DNA from: Struthio camelus
Taxonomy: Eukaryota; Chordata; Aves; Struthioniformes; Struthionidae
Reading direction: 5' to 3'
Length of the DNA stretch: 64,000 nt
NCBI RefSeq assembly: GCF_040807025.1
Contig: NC_090942.1
Coordinates: forward strand, 180,061,247 to 180,125,246
How positions within the stretch are numbered: the stretch's first letter is position 1; each line of letters begins with the position of its first letter. This document shows positions 12,518 through 25,731 of this stretch, one piece after another. Position numbers and translations under genes: made by a program. Under the pieces are notes generated by a model. That model had not been told where the DNA came from and did no database searches. It was given only the letters and a program-made list of their open reading frames with translations.

Positions 12518-15500
12518 GATCTTCCTTTCTTTTTTCCTTTTTTTTTTCTTTTTCCTCAGAGCTCACTCACATACTTTCTTGCCAAGATCCAAGACTTTCT
12601 TAATCTTAATGGACAGTCTTTTTCATTCTTTCAGCTACAGGTGATGTATACTTTTTCCCTCCAGGAGGCAAATTCTATTTGTATTGACCTATAACTAGTT
12701 ACTTTCTGATCCGAAAGGGAAGAATTCTTCTTTTTTTTCTCCCCTCCCAAACACATAACCTATTTTCAGAGCTGTAGAGAAATGTATCAAAGAGCCAGAG
12801 CTAAAGCCAGGATATGAGGCTGTGGATCGTTAGGGTTTCTAGCAGTATTAACTATTTTGCAAATGCTTCAGTGGAATGTCTAGGCTTTTTTTTTTTTTTT
12901 TTCAGGGTTAAATTCGTCCTGGAGACATGTAACACTGAAACGACTTTTTGGAATTTCACAAGCATGGCAGGTTGTTCATGGATAGCGAGACTATGTGTAA
13001 GGCAGTCAGCCTTACACATAGGAAAAAGAGAAAAAGTGGAAAAATCTTGTTAGGATTTGATCAGAACACAATTACTAGGCTTATTTTTACTGTAGTGATC
13101 TATTTTAATTTAAATAATCACCGATTTATGCATTTCTTGCTTATAATTTTATGAGCAGCAAACTCAAAGAAAATGAAAAACAGCAGGACAGTACATCCAT
13201 TTCTCAAAAGTGTCCTTTCCTGGTCTTGATTTTTTTTTCTTTTTTCAGTTTTTAGCATGACATCTGTTTTACTTTTCTTTGTAATGTTCAGGTTACAGAA
13301 GCTGTAAATAACTGACAGTTCTTTTAACACCTAGTTTTTTTAACAACTATTTTAAGTTGGGACTCTTATCTATGAATCCACTCAAAGCTGTGACTGGGAA
13401 TAAACCCATGAAATATAAAGTGTTTTCTTAGCATCGGGAGCCTTCTACAGAGATTATGTATAAAGCCAAGAAAACGGTCAACAAATGTTCTGTAAATGTC
13501 ACGGAGTCTAAGAACTGTCTTCCTGTCACTAGATGCAGTGTCACATGCTTTGCAGAGAGATGGTTGAGTCCATCTGTTAAAGAAAAGATGAACTGTATGT
13601 GAAGTAGTTTTGCAATGCTTGTCTGTCTGCTTCCCTCCTTCTGACTCCCTTAAGTTTCCTGGAGAGGCTCAAGACACATGAATGAATGGACTCTCCTTCA
13701 TCTTTGTGTAAAATTCTTATCTATATCACCAGGATTTAAGCTGTGGATTGAAGATGTTAACTTTACATATCCAGAAGCTCATCAGCCCTAAAGAAAAGAG
13801 ATTTGACAACTCCTCCCTACAGAATGACTGTGACGTTCTAGTTCTGAGGTTTTATTCTAAGTGAAAAAGTCAGGAAGACATCTAATTTTTAATTAGTCCT
13901 CCCCATTTGGGAGATCATCTGATTTTACTGGCAGAATTAGCAAGTGAAATAGCTTAAGAGCTGTCATGTAAATGTCCACTACCCCTAGGGCCTCAGTATA
14001 TTAAATGAGTACAGTGTTAACCTGGAAACACTATTATTGATTTTAAATGGGAGCAGCTCCGAAATTTTGAGGAAATCATTAAACTGAAATAATTATTTTG
14101 ATTACTTTCTTGATCACTGCTCATGGAAATTAGATATGTAAATCTCTTTTTTTAATGTATAAAAGAGGACAATTCCTGTCTACTAATTAGGACTAATAAT
14201 TTTAATTTCACAGACATTTCTGTAGTGTTTTCTGACTAACAAGATGAACAACTTTCAAGGATATATCAAAACAGGGAACAAACAAGGCAAGATTTCTTCA
14301 CCTTGATCTTTATTATATGAGTTCTTTTACTAACTTAAACATCGTATGATGTTTCATTGAAATAATTTAGGTATTGTGTGGTTAAGTTTTCATGTATCAT
14401 TACAGTACTAAAATTCAACCAAATTTCTGGGGTGAATTTGTGACTCATTTAATTTGATTACAATAAAGATTTTCTGTGCTGTCAGTATGGCAGCTCATCT
14501 ACTGCAAAACTGTGAGACTCAAGTTAATCTGCTCTTAATCCTCTTGGTTTGTCATGCCCATCTAGTCATGAATCACTGCATTCTGGAACCATATAGACAG
14601 CTATTACACACTCAGAACTCAACTCTACAAAAGTTCATGAGTAAGATCTTGACTAACCCTATAGAACTATCATGCATACGACCCATCCTTTAACGACTTG
14701 GAAACAAACAGCACCTAGAAATAATCAAAGATCTGTTCAAATTAAGAAAAAAGGCTGTGTTTTTAAAATGTATGGGACTACTTGTGTGGATAGAATTGAG
14801 GAAGATGTACAAATTTTTCAGCTAATACCAAAGTTTCATTTAAAAAGAATTAATAATTTTTAGTAAGAACACTTTATAGAATTAAAAAAGACATAACACA
14901 GAAGTATAATTTTCACAATTCCCATCCTCTTTTACTGCAAACAAAAGGAGGATGTATGATAACTTAAAATATTTATACATTCTTACGTTTTTCAAATTTA
15001 CAGAATAAGACTACTACATAGAAGGTTTTGATTTCACAAACCCGTTCAAAGTCAGTAGGGACTGCACCTTTGAAAATCAGTGGAGAGGAGTACAAATCTA
15101 TCTCAATATTGGAGAAAGCTAGTTTTAAATGTAATTTAAAACAGTCTGAAAGGGTAAATAACATCATTAAAAATATAGTATATCAACTTTCAAAAATTCC
15201 AAAATGAGCACAGAAGAATGAAAAAATTATCATAATAGAAAGTGGAAGAAAAATTCTTCCATCCTTCAGAAAACTCTGCAGTCATTAGAATGACAGAAAA
15301 CTTTCACAAAGGAGAATCTCAACCATTTTTGACAGCCTTGGAGATACATTCCTTTCTTAGTCACCAATAATTTAGAAAAGAAATGTGTAGGAGCAATGAG
15401 GTTATAAAGATGATAATGAAGTGGAAATAAAATAATAAAATGCATTTTGACTTCATATTAGCAAGATGAACAAACACATACACAGGAAAAGAAAAAAGTA

Positions 15501-16619
15501 GATTCACTAACAAGTTGCATCACATCTTAGCCAGTATAACTGGATATAATCCTACCAAAACTAGGAAAACTGCCAATTTGCACTGCAATAGATTTTGACC
15601 TTCTGTTAATAATACGGCACTATTAATACTGTTAAAATTAATATAACATTTGGGGCTACTCTATCAAGATAACTTTTTGCTATTAGTTTTACTAATAGCT
15701 TCATCTGCTCTCGATCAAAATCAACACTTGTCATATGAAAAAACATATCTAGAAATAGCAATTTGCTCCTAAGAACAGTCAAGAAGGATATGAGGATTCA
15801 TTAAGAGTTGAAAGACTTCTGTTAAACAAAAGCACAATACTTGAAAAGTGCTTAGAAATCAGCCTAACTAAATGGAGACATATTTCCTTTACTGGAAAAA
15901 TATATCAGACAGAAAGGGATCCAATTCTATAGCACTCTTGATCATGCAGCCATTTGCAGCTGCAGAATATGGATGTCAATCATTATTATTTTGGTATTTC
16001 TAAGAATGTAAATATGTATGTATATTCAAGAGCTAAGCAATGTGAATTTTAACTGTGAATTTTAACTTCTGGGATTTCCTTTCCATTTTTTGTTTTGTTG
16101 CAAAAAATCCCAGTATAAAAGCAGTTCCTTTATGGAATTGCCAAATAATTTTGGCCCGCAAAAAGTACCAAAATTGAGCAATACTTGGATGAGCCCTGGT
16201 AGGTCTATTTTTTATGTATAATATTCTGACAACAGTACCTTCTGCTTATTCTGTCTCTGTAGAGATTCCTCTCTATGGTTCTGTCAGAAACGGAGTTTAA
16301 AGAAAGAAACTGTTTTAGCAACTACTTCACCAATAGGCCTCTGTGAGTAATATCATGGGAAAAGATGCAGAGAATTAATACCAATTACATATACCACTTG
16401 AATATATTCATTCCAGTACTGACAGCCAAAATGTGCCTGATTTGCTGGCCAGTCAATATGATGTCATAACAGAGATGAACAATGATCAGAAGTCCTGATT
16501 TTCATTTTCATTTCCTTCAGTACAAACTTTTCCTTTCTCTCACTACTTACTGTCCTTCTTTCTCATGAAAACTTCAGTCATGTCTCCCTAAAAGAAGAAT
16601 AAAAAGAAACGTACTAATT
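12518..16619. other. Intergenic DNA, no gene recognised
   Basis: A T-rich stretch (12520-12560) borders the GC-rich block. There are T runs at about 12885 and 13230, and a perfect hairpin at 12991. A 13-base tandem duplication (TGTGAATTTTAAC) lies at 16041-16066. No gene was seen. Confidence 0.6.
12991..13021. repeat. Perfect inverted repeat, 13-bp arms, 5-base loop
   Basis: CTATGTGTAAGGC (12991-13003) and its exact reverse complement (13009-13021) surround AGTCA. There is no T run after it and no gene nearby, so a terminator reading does not apply in this genome. Confidence 0.95.
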
Positions 16620-18228
16620 TAATGGAAAGTGACATTCATTTTGTCAAAGACAACCAGAAGGGCTTCTTCAAATACATCACTAGCAAAAGGAAGACTAGGG
16701 AAAATGTGGGCCCGCTGCTGAATGGGGCAGGTGCCCTGGTAACAAAGGACATAGAGAAGGCAGAGTTATTGAATGCTGCCTTTGCTTCAGTCTTTACTGC
16801 TAAGGCCAGCCCTCAGGAATCCCAGACCCTGGGGACAACAGAAAAAGTCTGGAGAAAGGAAGACTCTCCCTTGGTGGAGGAGGATCAGGTTAGAGATCTT
16901 TTGTCCAAACTTGACATCCACATATCCATGGGTCCTGATGGGAGGCACCCATGAGTGCTGAGGGAGCTGGCGGATGTCATCGCTAGGCCACTCTCCATCA
17001 TCTTAGAAAGGTCCTGGAGATCAGGAGAGGTGCCTGAGGACTGGAAGAAAGCCCATGTCACCCCAGTCTTCCAAAAGGGCAAGAAGGAGGAGCCAGGCAA
17101 CTACAGGCCAGTCAGCCTCACCTCCAGCCCTGGAAAGGTGATGGAGCAGCTCATCCTGGAGGTCCTCACTAAGCATCTGGAGGACAAGAAGGTGATCAGG
17201 AGTAGTCAGCACAGATTCACCAAAGGGAAAACATGTTTGACCAATCTGGAAGCCTTCTCTGATGGAATGACTGGCTGGATAGATGGGCAGAGAGCAGTGG
17301 ATATTGTCTCCCTAGATTTCAGCAAGGCTTTGGACACTATCTCCCATCACATCCTCATAGGTAAACTCAGGAAATGTGGGTTGGATGAGTGGACGGTGAG
17401 GTGGATTGAGAAGTGGCTGGATGGCAGAGCTCCAAGGGTTGTGGTGAGTGACACAGTCTAGTTGGAGGCCTGTAGCTAGTGATGTGCCCCAGGGGTCAAT
17501 ACTGGGTCTAGTCTTGTTCAACATAATCATCAGGTTGGGGGCTGACCTGCTGGAAAGTAGCTCTGCTGAGAAGGACCTGGGAGTCCTGGTGGACAACAAG
17601 TCGAGCAGGAGGCAGCCAAGAAGGCCAAGGGTATCCTGGGGTGCCTTAGGCAGAGTGTTGCCAGCAGGTGGAGGGAGGTGATCCTCCCCCTCTACTCAGC
17701 CCTGATGAGGCCTCACCTGGAGTCCTGTGTCCAGTTCTGGGCTCCCCAGGACAAGAGAGAACGTGGCACTACTGGAGTCCAGAGGAGGGCTACAAAGATG
17801 ATTCAGGGACTGGAGCATCTCTCCTATGAGGAAAGGCTGAGGGAGCTGGGCCTGTTCAGCCTGCAGAAGAGAAGACTGAGAGGTGATCTGATCAATGTGT
17901 ACCAGTATCTGAAGGGGGGGTGTCGAGAGGATGAGGCCAGTCTCTTCTCCGTGGTGCCCAGTGACAGGATGAGAGGCAACGGGCGCACACTGAAACACAG
18001 GCAGTTCCTTGTGAAGATGAGGAAAAACTTCTTGACTGTGAGGGTGACAGAGCACTGGAGCAGGTTGCCCAGAGAGGTAGTGGAGTCTCCTTCCCTGGAG
18101 ATATTCAAAACCTGCCTGGACACGATCCTGTGCAATGTGCTCTAGAGGACCCGGCTTGAGCAGGGGGTTTGGACTAGATGATCTCCAGAGGTCCCTTCCA
18201 ACCTCAACCATTCTGTGATTCTGTGATA
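16620..18228 (+). mobile_element. CR1 LINE, 5'-truncated, with partial ORF2
   Basis: This is a 1.6-kb CR1 copy ending in two 3' octamers (ATTCTGTG ATTCTGTG) at 18228. ORF2 is readable in one frame from 16622 to 17461, with a single TGA at 16952-16954. That stretch contains FVKDNQKGFFKYI, the PGNYRPVSLTS-type motif and the LDFSKALDTISHHIL motif carrying the first catalytic Asp region. The frame then shifts, and a deletion near 17537 joins GSILGLVLFN almost directly to [17 protein letters not shown], removing the FADD catalytic box. A smaller deletion lies near 17600. From 17678 to 18145 the C-terminal part is open (155 codons, for example [20 protein letters not shown] and [20 protein letters not shown]). 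It cannot encode an active reverse transcriptase. Confidence 0.93.
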
Positions 18229-21169
18229 AAAGAAAAAATTTCATTTTATTTTTTTATCTCCAAACAGTATGAACCCACCAAGGTATAACCAAACAAGACT
18301 GTTGAGCAGAATCTGTTTCAAACACTTTTAATGTACGGTGCAGAATGTCATGGCATGTTATCCATCTTGCTACTCAGAAGTTTCTTTGCACTTTTCAGTT
18401 ACTGATTATAGTTCGGTTATGTCAGGCTTCAGCAGAAGTAACTGTGTTTTATGAACCTGATTTGTTGCAAGACACAAATTACTGTAAGCAACCACATCAT
18501 ATTCACTCAATTACAGTCTAGCATACCAATAATAACCATATAGTGGTTATTAGAGTGGCAAAAGATCTTGCTTCTTAAGTAGGTACAAATCTTGTGATCC
18601 ACAAGTACTGTCAGTAAATCATCTAAACTCACTAGAAAGGTCTATCTCTGCCTCTCCCTAGAAGTACTTTGGTGTGAGCATCTAGGAATCTAGCACAAGG
18701 CCTAAGACCTTGTGCTAGGAAGCACAAGGAGAAGACTGGCAGGTACATCCCACAGACGTAATTTAAAAGGTATAGTTATGGTATACTTCCAAGGCATTGG
18801 TAGGGCTTGTGATTTTTTTTTCTTTTACCTTTAAAGAACAACCACTGCGAGACAAACTGGCATCACATTTGGATTTTACGTAATTTCCTTCTGGGTTGCC
18901 CAGGCTTTTGACCGACCTTCATTTAACATACATCTCACACTAACAGGGTGAAATAAACATGCTAGACTTTACATGAAACTGCCATTACACTGACAGATGT
19001 TGGTTTGAAGCAGATGAATACTCTCCGTTCATCCTTTTGAAGCTATCCTGTTATACAATAAAAAAAAAATCAATATTTAATCTGGCAAAAGTAACTCTTA
19101 TATCTTCCAAAACCTGGATGGTGTGAATTTGGTCCCTTTCAGATGAGAATGGAATTTAATCTTAAATTTTCAGTTTCTCTGCGTATTTTCACTACTACAC
19201 TGTTATTGTGGATTAAGTAAGTAATACACTCTTGCTACTATTTTTTGAGAATATTTATCAATATTTTTGAGAATGGTTATTACTGACTTTTTCTATTGCC
19301 TATTTGTCACTATATGCATATAAAGTTTGTTGCCTGTGGTATGAGACAGAAATCTCAATTGGCCACCCAGAAGACTTAGAGTCACTTGGCTCAGTACGCA
19401 ACATGGAGATTCTAGACCCTGGTTATGCAAACAAGTAAGAATCCTAAAAAGCAGGGACACAAAGCACAGTGGCACTAGTGGTTTTTAAAGTCACACAGGC
19501 TATATATATTTATGCTTTCATTAAATGTTAAATCTATACTTTGGGCTTGGGCAAAACCAAATTTACCAAGTCCTGATTTAGACTCTAAAGTATCTATTAG
19601 CTCTTGCCTGTAATTACATTTCAGGGGTAGAGGTTGCTTCAGGCTGGGTCTACCAATTACTTGGGACATCATTATTGTTTTGGCCTCTCTCAAGCTTCAG
19701 TACTTTTCAGATTGCACAGAGAGACCTCTATATCAACTTAAAATAGTTAAATCCAATGAACACAGGGCATTTGTAGAACCAGTACGGCCACTAAAAAACA
19801 TAGCAATTGTCATATTTTATTATTCTTATGATAAACTATACCTGCTTTCTAATTATATGAGCAAGACAGCCAGCCAGCATCATTATCTGAGCTCCTGTTT
19901 TCCTTGAATCTCTTGTAACTTAGCAGTCCTACTATTTATGAAAACTATACTATTCTACTGAATGTGAAATACTGTGAATTATGTAGCTATAGCAGGTCCA
20001 GATATTCTTTAGTATTATTTCAATAGAGTAATGATTTATAGTAGCATTACTTTTGTCAGGTTTCACATTGAATCAATTTATACATAGTTTTTGGCAAGAA
20101 TAGCTAGTCCAATACTCCTTAGATAATGAGCTATTAAGTTCAACAAGTGAACTTATAGTGCCCTTAAAAATAAAACATTCGCATTTACTTCTCATTCATG
20201 TCAGAAGTTAATAATTGCAGAAATTAATAACTTACATCCAGTCATCTGGTATAGGAAATCAATATCATTTTGTTTCATAAATTGGAATGAACATTAAAAT
20301 TTTCTTAGTAGCAGATTTCAGTAGCATCAAAAAAAATCCTTTTCAATAACTGAGAAACAAGCCAGTTTGTTCAAATTTAAGGGACTAAAATGAAACTTAC
20401 ACCCTTCTAAAATGTAGCTCTAATTATTTTCATTACATAAATAAGGTGTGGAGACATAATCCAACAGCCTTTAAAAAAATCTTAAGTGAACTGCATAGCA
20501 GTACATGTTACAATGTCCAACATCATTTGTTTCAATATTACTGAGTTCTTCTCAGCCATAATAAAATTAAAGAACTATAAATCTGCCAGGGTGATGTGTA
20601 CACCTTGACAGCTTTGATCTATCATGGAGGTGCACTGGATCAAAGATATCTTGCCTTGAGAGGCTTGTTGTTACTAATTAGATACAGCCAAAAAGAAAAA
20701 AATATATATATATTTTGATAAAACATGTCACCAATGGGTCAAAGAGAGACTCTAGTTACTTCACACCTACAAAAAAATTCAACTTACATAAAATGTATTG
20801 GTTGAAAAATTTTAACAGTTGCAAGCATAATTTACTAGGAAATTGCTAGAAGTTGAGGACAAACAAAAAAAGGATGAAATACTGAACATTTTACGTCCAA
20901 GTGAGAGACAAACACAGTTTTGTGCTTAGAGTGTAATCATAAATGTTTTTTCTTGTTCTCTTGTAATATATTGATATAGACTAAAAGTATATTTCATAAA
21001 ACTTTCCAGGATTTGAAAGCTACAGTCTCCAATCTTTCTGCTAAAGGCTAACTATTTTCAAATTACTTAACTTTATTCACTCGAATCTATTCAGTTTACA
21101 AAAGAAACTCGTTCCCACAGCAGAATCCTTCCTGGAAAGGGTTCAGTGGAGGATTTGTCTGAAATGTAA
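18229..21169. other. Intergenic DNA, no gene recognised
   Basis: AT-rich unique sequence after the CR1 3' end. The only structured item noticed is the perfect hairpin at 18690. Confidence 0.6.
18690..18718. repeat. Perfect inverted repeat, 11-bp arms, 7-base loop
   Basis: CTAGCACAAGG (18690-18700) and CCTTGTGCTAG (18708-18718). A further partial copy GCACAAGG follows at about 18722. Confidence 0.95.
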
Positions 21170-21480
21170 ATGATTATGGAAGAAATTATGGCACAAATTA
21201 GTAAAATAAACAAGGACAAATGGCAGCACAGGGAAGAAACAGATGGACTCCTATCAAAAGCATGTAATCTTTTGTCTAAAACTGAAGACTGTAGGGCAGT
21301 AAATGTGATACTCATTTTTAAGGATGTTTCCAGAGGTGTGCAGAGAACTACATCTCTCTCTGTAAATCTTGGGTTTGTACTGAACAAATTAAGAGGCTAC
21401 AGTGGACAGAACTAATAATCATCTGAATAAATAAGATCTGCTTGATTCAGTAGCTTTCTTCATGCTTTTCCCTTCCTAAT
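21170..21480 (+). mobile_element. Old CR1 LINE ORF2 fragment
   Basis: The string GCAGTAAATGTGATACTCATTTTTAAGGATG followed by TCCAGAGGTG...GTAAATCTTGGGTTTGTACTGAACAAATTA matches the diverged CR1 segment encoding the VTPIFKKG...NYRPVSLTSV.GK region. It is old, with no long frame. Its edges are uncertain. Confidence 0.55.
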
Positions 21481-24400
21481 TAGACAAACACAAATTTTAA
21501 GTCTTGTTCTGAAGGGTGAGGCTTCTCTCCACAATTAGCTATAGCCTGCTGAATACAGAATACATTAACAATTTAGACAAAGTAAGTCTATACCTGCAAA
21601 GATAAGAAGGAAATGGAATCTGCATCTGCTATATCCCAATAAGTTGCTGTGTGAAAGGGAAGCAAACTTCCTCTTGCTGTGCCCTATGTCTTAAGAAGAA
21701 GGATAGTTAATCTTGAGTGGAGGAAAAAAAACCTCCCTGGAGATCAGTATTGCCTCAAGAATAATGACACTGAATAGATTATACCTCTCGCTATTGGCTA
21801 ACTATTGGCTTGTCGTCCAGCATTCTAGTCTTTGTCAATCTCAAAGTAAGACATGTAACTTCATTTAGGAAGCTAAGAGTCGAGCAAAATAAATGGGATT
21901 TCATTCTACAGTGAACACATCTAGAAATGCCTAGACTTAAGAATGAGGTACTGCAATTATATGCTGCCCTTTTTAATTCTTTTCTGCATCTAATCCCATA
22001 TTAATTTCAGAAAACACTTATGCTGCTTGTTTCTATCTATTAATAGAGTATATTAATCTTTCTGAAAATCTGTTTATTATGGCAATACTTTATGAATAGT
22101 TTTTTTTATTGATTCAGAATGAGTTATTCATAAACAAAGTATGTCTGGAGTAATTATGTCAAATAAATTTTGAAACTACAGTAGAAGAGATTTTGCTTTT
22201 AATATAATTACACTAATTTGTGTCATGAAATTAGATTGACATATTCTGGAGAACATAGTCTAAATGCTTCAGTAAAACAAACAAATAATCAAATAAATAG
22301 AATCGCTAAGGTACCTTTTATTTCCCCTAGGTAGCCCAGCAAAAGGGAAAAGAGGAGACTCATAATTATGGCTTATATGTATGAGGGCATGAAAAGTGCA
22401 ATTTTTAGTTATTTGAACTATATGATACTGGACAAATTATCTATGATGGTAATAATAAGAAATGCTTGCATGAAAAAATATATTAATTATAAATTACACT
22501 ATTAATTAATATTTGTATATAAGCAGAGTAATCTTCAAGTTGCTCAAATAAGAAAACAAAATTTTTTCATGTTTAGAATTGAGTGCATTTTTACGATTCT
22601 AGGTCAGCTTAATAACTGCCAGCTACCATTATTTGTTGCAGAACATTATCATCTGTTTTTAATTAAAATCTGAAAAGTAGTTCTGAAATCTTCTGGTTAC
22701 AAAATTTTGTAAGTTAAAACATACTCATTAGACTAAATTAGAAATAGCAGGGAGAAACAGTATTCTGTAAATTTTCCTCAGTGAACTCATGATCAGCTCT
22801 AAAAGAAGATATAGGGTTCCTTCCCTCCTGAAAAGCTTGTGATGTCTTCTATCTTTCCAGTTTCTTCTGTTTCCTTTCCAGTGTACCACTTCTAAAAGTG
22901 CATCAAGATCAAAAAGAACATGTACAGTCTTTAGGAAATGGCATACCAAATGTTTCTTCTTATTTACCCTCTTAATCATTCCCCATCTCATCATTTATAG
23001 TACCATTTATTTCTGTGGCATCACAGGCTTTCAGACTTATAGGACTCTTAGTTTTCAATTTCACTTGGTCGTCTTGGCCAAAAACTAGTCCCTGCCTGAA
23101 GCTTTACAGGGTGCATTTCCAAGTTAGATTTCTGTCCTCCCAGTTAGAGTTCTGTCAAGGAGGAATAGTATGATATTGCAGTCTAATGGTGGTAGGACGT
23201 TAATTTGATTGTATTTTAAATAAATTTATCTGACTTATTTGGCTAGATATCCTTCTTAGCATCTATATAAATCAAAATAAATGTATTATTGAATTACAGG
23301 GAGGGAAGTAATGATAGGTGAACTTAGTGGCTCTAGAGCCATTCAGTTTTCAGATACATGAAGGATTCAAACATTTCTGTCTTCCCATATGCCAAGGTTA
23401 GTCCAGTTATAAGAGCTAACATGACATTTAAGAATTTTATATTGTATAAATGCACAAAGAGAACACATAGGCAAGTAATAGACTTGTATAGAAGTTGAAT
23501 ACGCTATATGAACAATAATATAAAATAGTACATAAAAATTCCTGATAAATAGGCAATACCTAATGAAATACCTCAAACTCCTCCAATAGCAAGCAATGGA
23601 AAATAGATGTCTTTAGGTATCACATGCTGCTCTCACTTGAGAAGAGCACAGGACCTGTGACATGTCTGTTAGACCTCTGCCAATCTCTATGACACTGATG
23701 GTGCCTGACATTCCCATTGACTACCATATAAACTTGATTTAGCTTTCAAAATCACACAGGCACTAAAATTTAGATGGTGCAGTCTGGAGCTAGTTCACAC
23801 TATGTATGAGTAGGAGAGGTGGCACTGCCTACTTTGTCCTACGTTCTTACCAAATTCATTCTTCTGGCCACAGCATTATCCTTAAGTAGCAGTCTTAATA
23901 CACAAAGTCAATTTGAAAAGGGACCTAAAGCCAGTGCACAGTAAGTAGACAGCATAATCTATGCCTTTTCTCTGTACATGAGCAGAAAGTCCAAAGAGTT
24001 TGATTGTAAGGCATACCCACAGTAGGATCAAATTCTGGAAAATATGCGCACAGAAAAGCAGATTCACTGACGTGCTATCAGTGAATCTGTTTTTACCATA
24101 TTAAGGACATGCCTATCCCTGTTATTTTTAATTTATGAAATACTGACATTTACTACAGATTTTTAAAACATACAAAGATCTTTTGGAGTTTATTGTAGGC
24201 ATCTGTAAAAATTAAATTAGCAAATATGTGTCCACTATGTTTTTCTTTCAGACAAATCATAAAGCATAATATGTACCTAAAACTGAGAAATTCATTTTAG
24301 GTTTTCAAGGTGAAACTCCAACAACAGGTGATAATTTTCTTTATAGTTGAAATGGGGAGCACAGAAGGAACAATCAATACCTCTGAAACTGGAATTAATA

Positions 24401-25133
24401 TTGAATGCACTTTTTTATTCCATTTGTATCCTTCATACTTGTGTAGTAATTCTTTTTTGCTTTTATTTAGCTGAAATGTTTTGTTCTCCTATTTTTTTGA
24501 CAAATCCTCACATAGAAAATACAGATATAATGGACTGCTAAATTATCAGACCGCTTTGTAAATGGCATTTTATTTTTGAATCTTACCTGACTAAATTTTT
24601 TAAGGTTCATTTTAAATGAAAGTAAATGTCTTGTTATTATTTAACACAATCTGAAAAATGGAGTTTATCTTAACAGATTTTGAAGTATGTTTTCACAATA
24701 TAGATACATTTCAGTGAGAAGATGTCAAACTTTATATGCAAACAAGGAACATGCAAAACATGACAATATACTAGATATACTACATATGACAAGAACATAA
24801 AGGTAAACTTTTTATATAGGGTTAGGGTGTCCGAGAAAATGAATCAAGCACAAAATGATATAATAGATGTTTGAAGACCTTCAATGTCAAATACAACTAA
24901 TGATGTTACTGGAAAATTTAGCTGACTACAGACATGGTAGGAACAGGGGCACAGACCTGATGGGTTCTTATCTCTATTTTTGTTATAATCAACCCTTTTT
25001 TTATCACTGGCATTTCATTCCTGCTAGTTACCTGTTTTAAAAGTATAATTAAATGTATGTACTTAAAATAAATGTCCATAGGCATGGAAAACTGGCTTGA
25101 AATAGCTGTAAATTTGCATAAAACATGGAATAT
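21481..25133. other. Intergenic DNA, no gene recognised
   Basis: AT-rich unique sequence with one perfect hairpin at 24059. Small frames show no recognisable protein. Confidence 0.6.
24059..24089. repeat. Perfect inverted repeat, 12-bp arms, 7-base loop
   Basis: CAGATTCACTGA (24059-24070) and TCAGTGAATCTG (24078-24089) around CGTGCTA. Confidence 0.95.
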
Positions 25134-25731
25134 TGTTAGGGCTGCAAGAAAATGACTAGGCTAGGCCCTGTCCTGAGATTAAGCTAACTGAGCAGGACGT
25201 GACGTGACGTGACATGAGAAACTGCTGAATGTGACAGATAACAGAGTGAGAAGCTGACATAAATGATAGATAGCACTGTGAGGGATGGCAGGGGTGCACA
25301 GATGGTTAAGGTGGAGTAACCTGAAAAATGACTAAACTTCACAAATAATTGGAAGGGAGTATTGGGGACCTTTTGGAGAGTAACAGATTGCAAAGCTAGC
25401 AGTGCCTAGGTAACCACATTAGTAATCCCCTACAAGACTGCAGTTACCTAAGCAGTGGTGTCAGGAAAGTCCAGTTTGGATAAGGATGTAGCACAACTGG
25501 GACCAACAGGCAAAAAGTATTTAAGGGCAGTTTATTTAGGAGAAGACAGGCAGAGAAAGGGAGGTGACAAAGATGACAAAAGGAGGGTTAAGAAAAGGGA
25601 AAAGCAATAATAAGGTATGTTAATCCTGTGATCTGTGCTAGCAGTCTGGGGGTACCGGCTGTGCAGCCCTGCACTAGATCACTGCAGCCTAAATCAGGGC
25701 AATAAACTAAGCATGTTAGGCTGAACATACA
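25134..25731 (+). mobile_element. Probable solo LTR of an endogenous retrovirus (ERVL-like)
   Basis: The segment begins TGTTAGGGCTGC and ends near AACATACA, giving TG...CA ends about 600 bases apart. It contains a TATTTAAG promoter-like box near 25520, a GC-richer stretch with GGGGGTACCGGCTGTGCAGCCC, and AATAAA at about 25701, in the order expected of U3-R-U5 on the + strand. I could not confirm a target-site duplication, so the right edge is uncertain. No gag, pol or env reading frame follows, so this is a regulatory remnant only. Confidence 0.5.

Noticed and set aside
12078..12644. 188-codon + frame and overlapping 121- and 163-codon minus frames in the GC-rich block
   Set aside because: Low stop density in GC-rich DNA makes such frames common. 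They occur on both strands at once, have biased Ala/Pro/Arg/Gly composition and match no family I know.
17696..18244. 182-codon minus frame
   Set aside because: Antisense shadow of the CR1 ORF2 C-terminal region, which is open in the sense direction.
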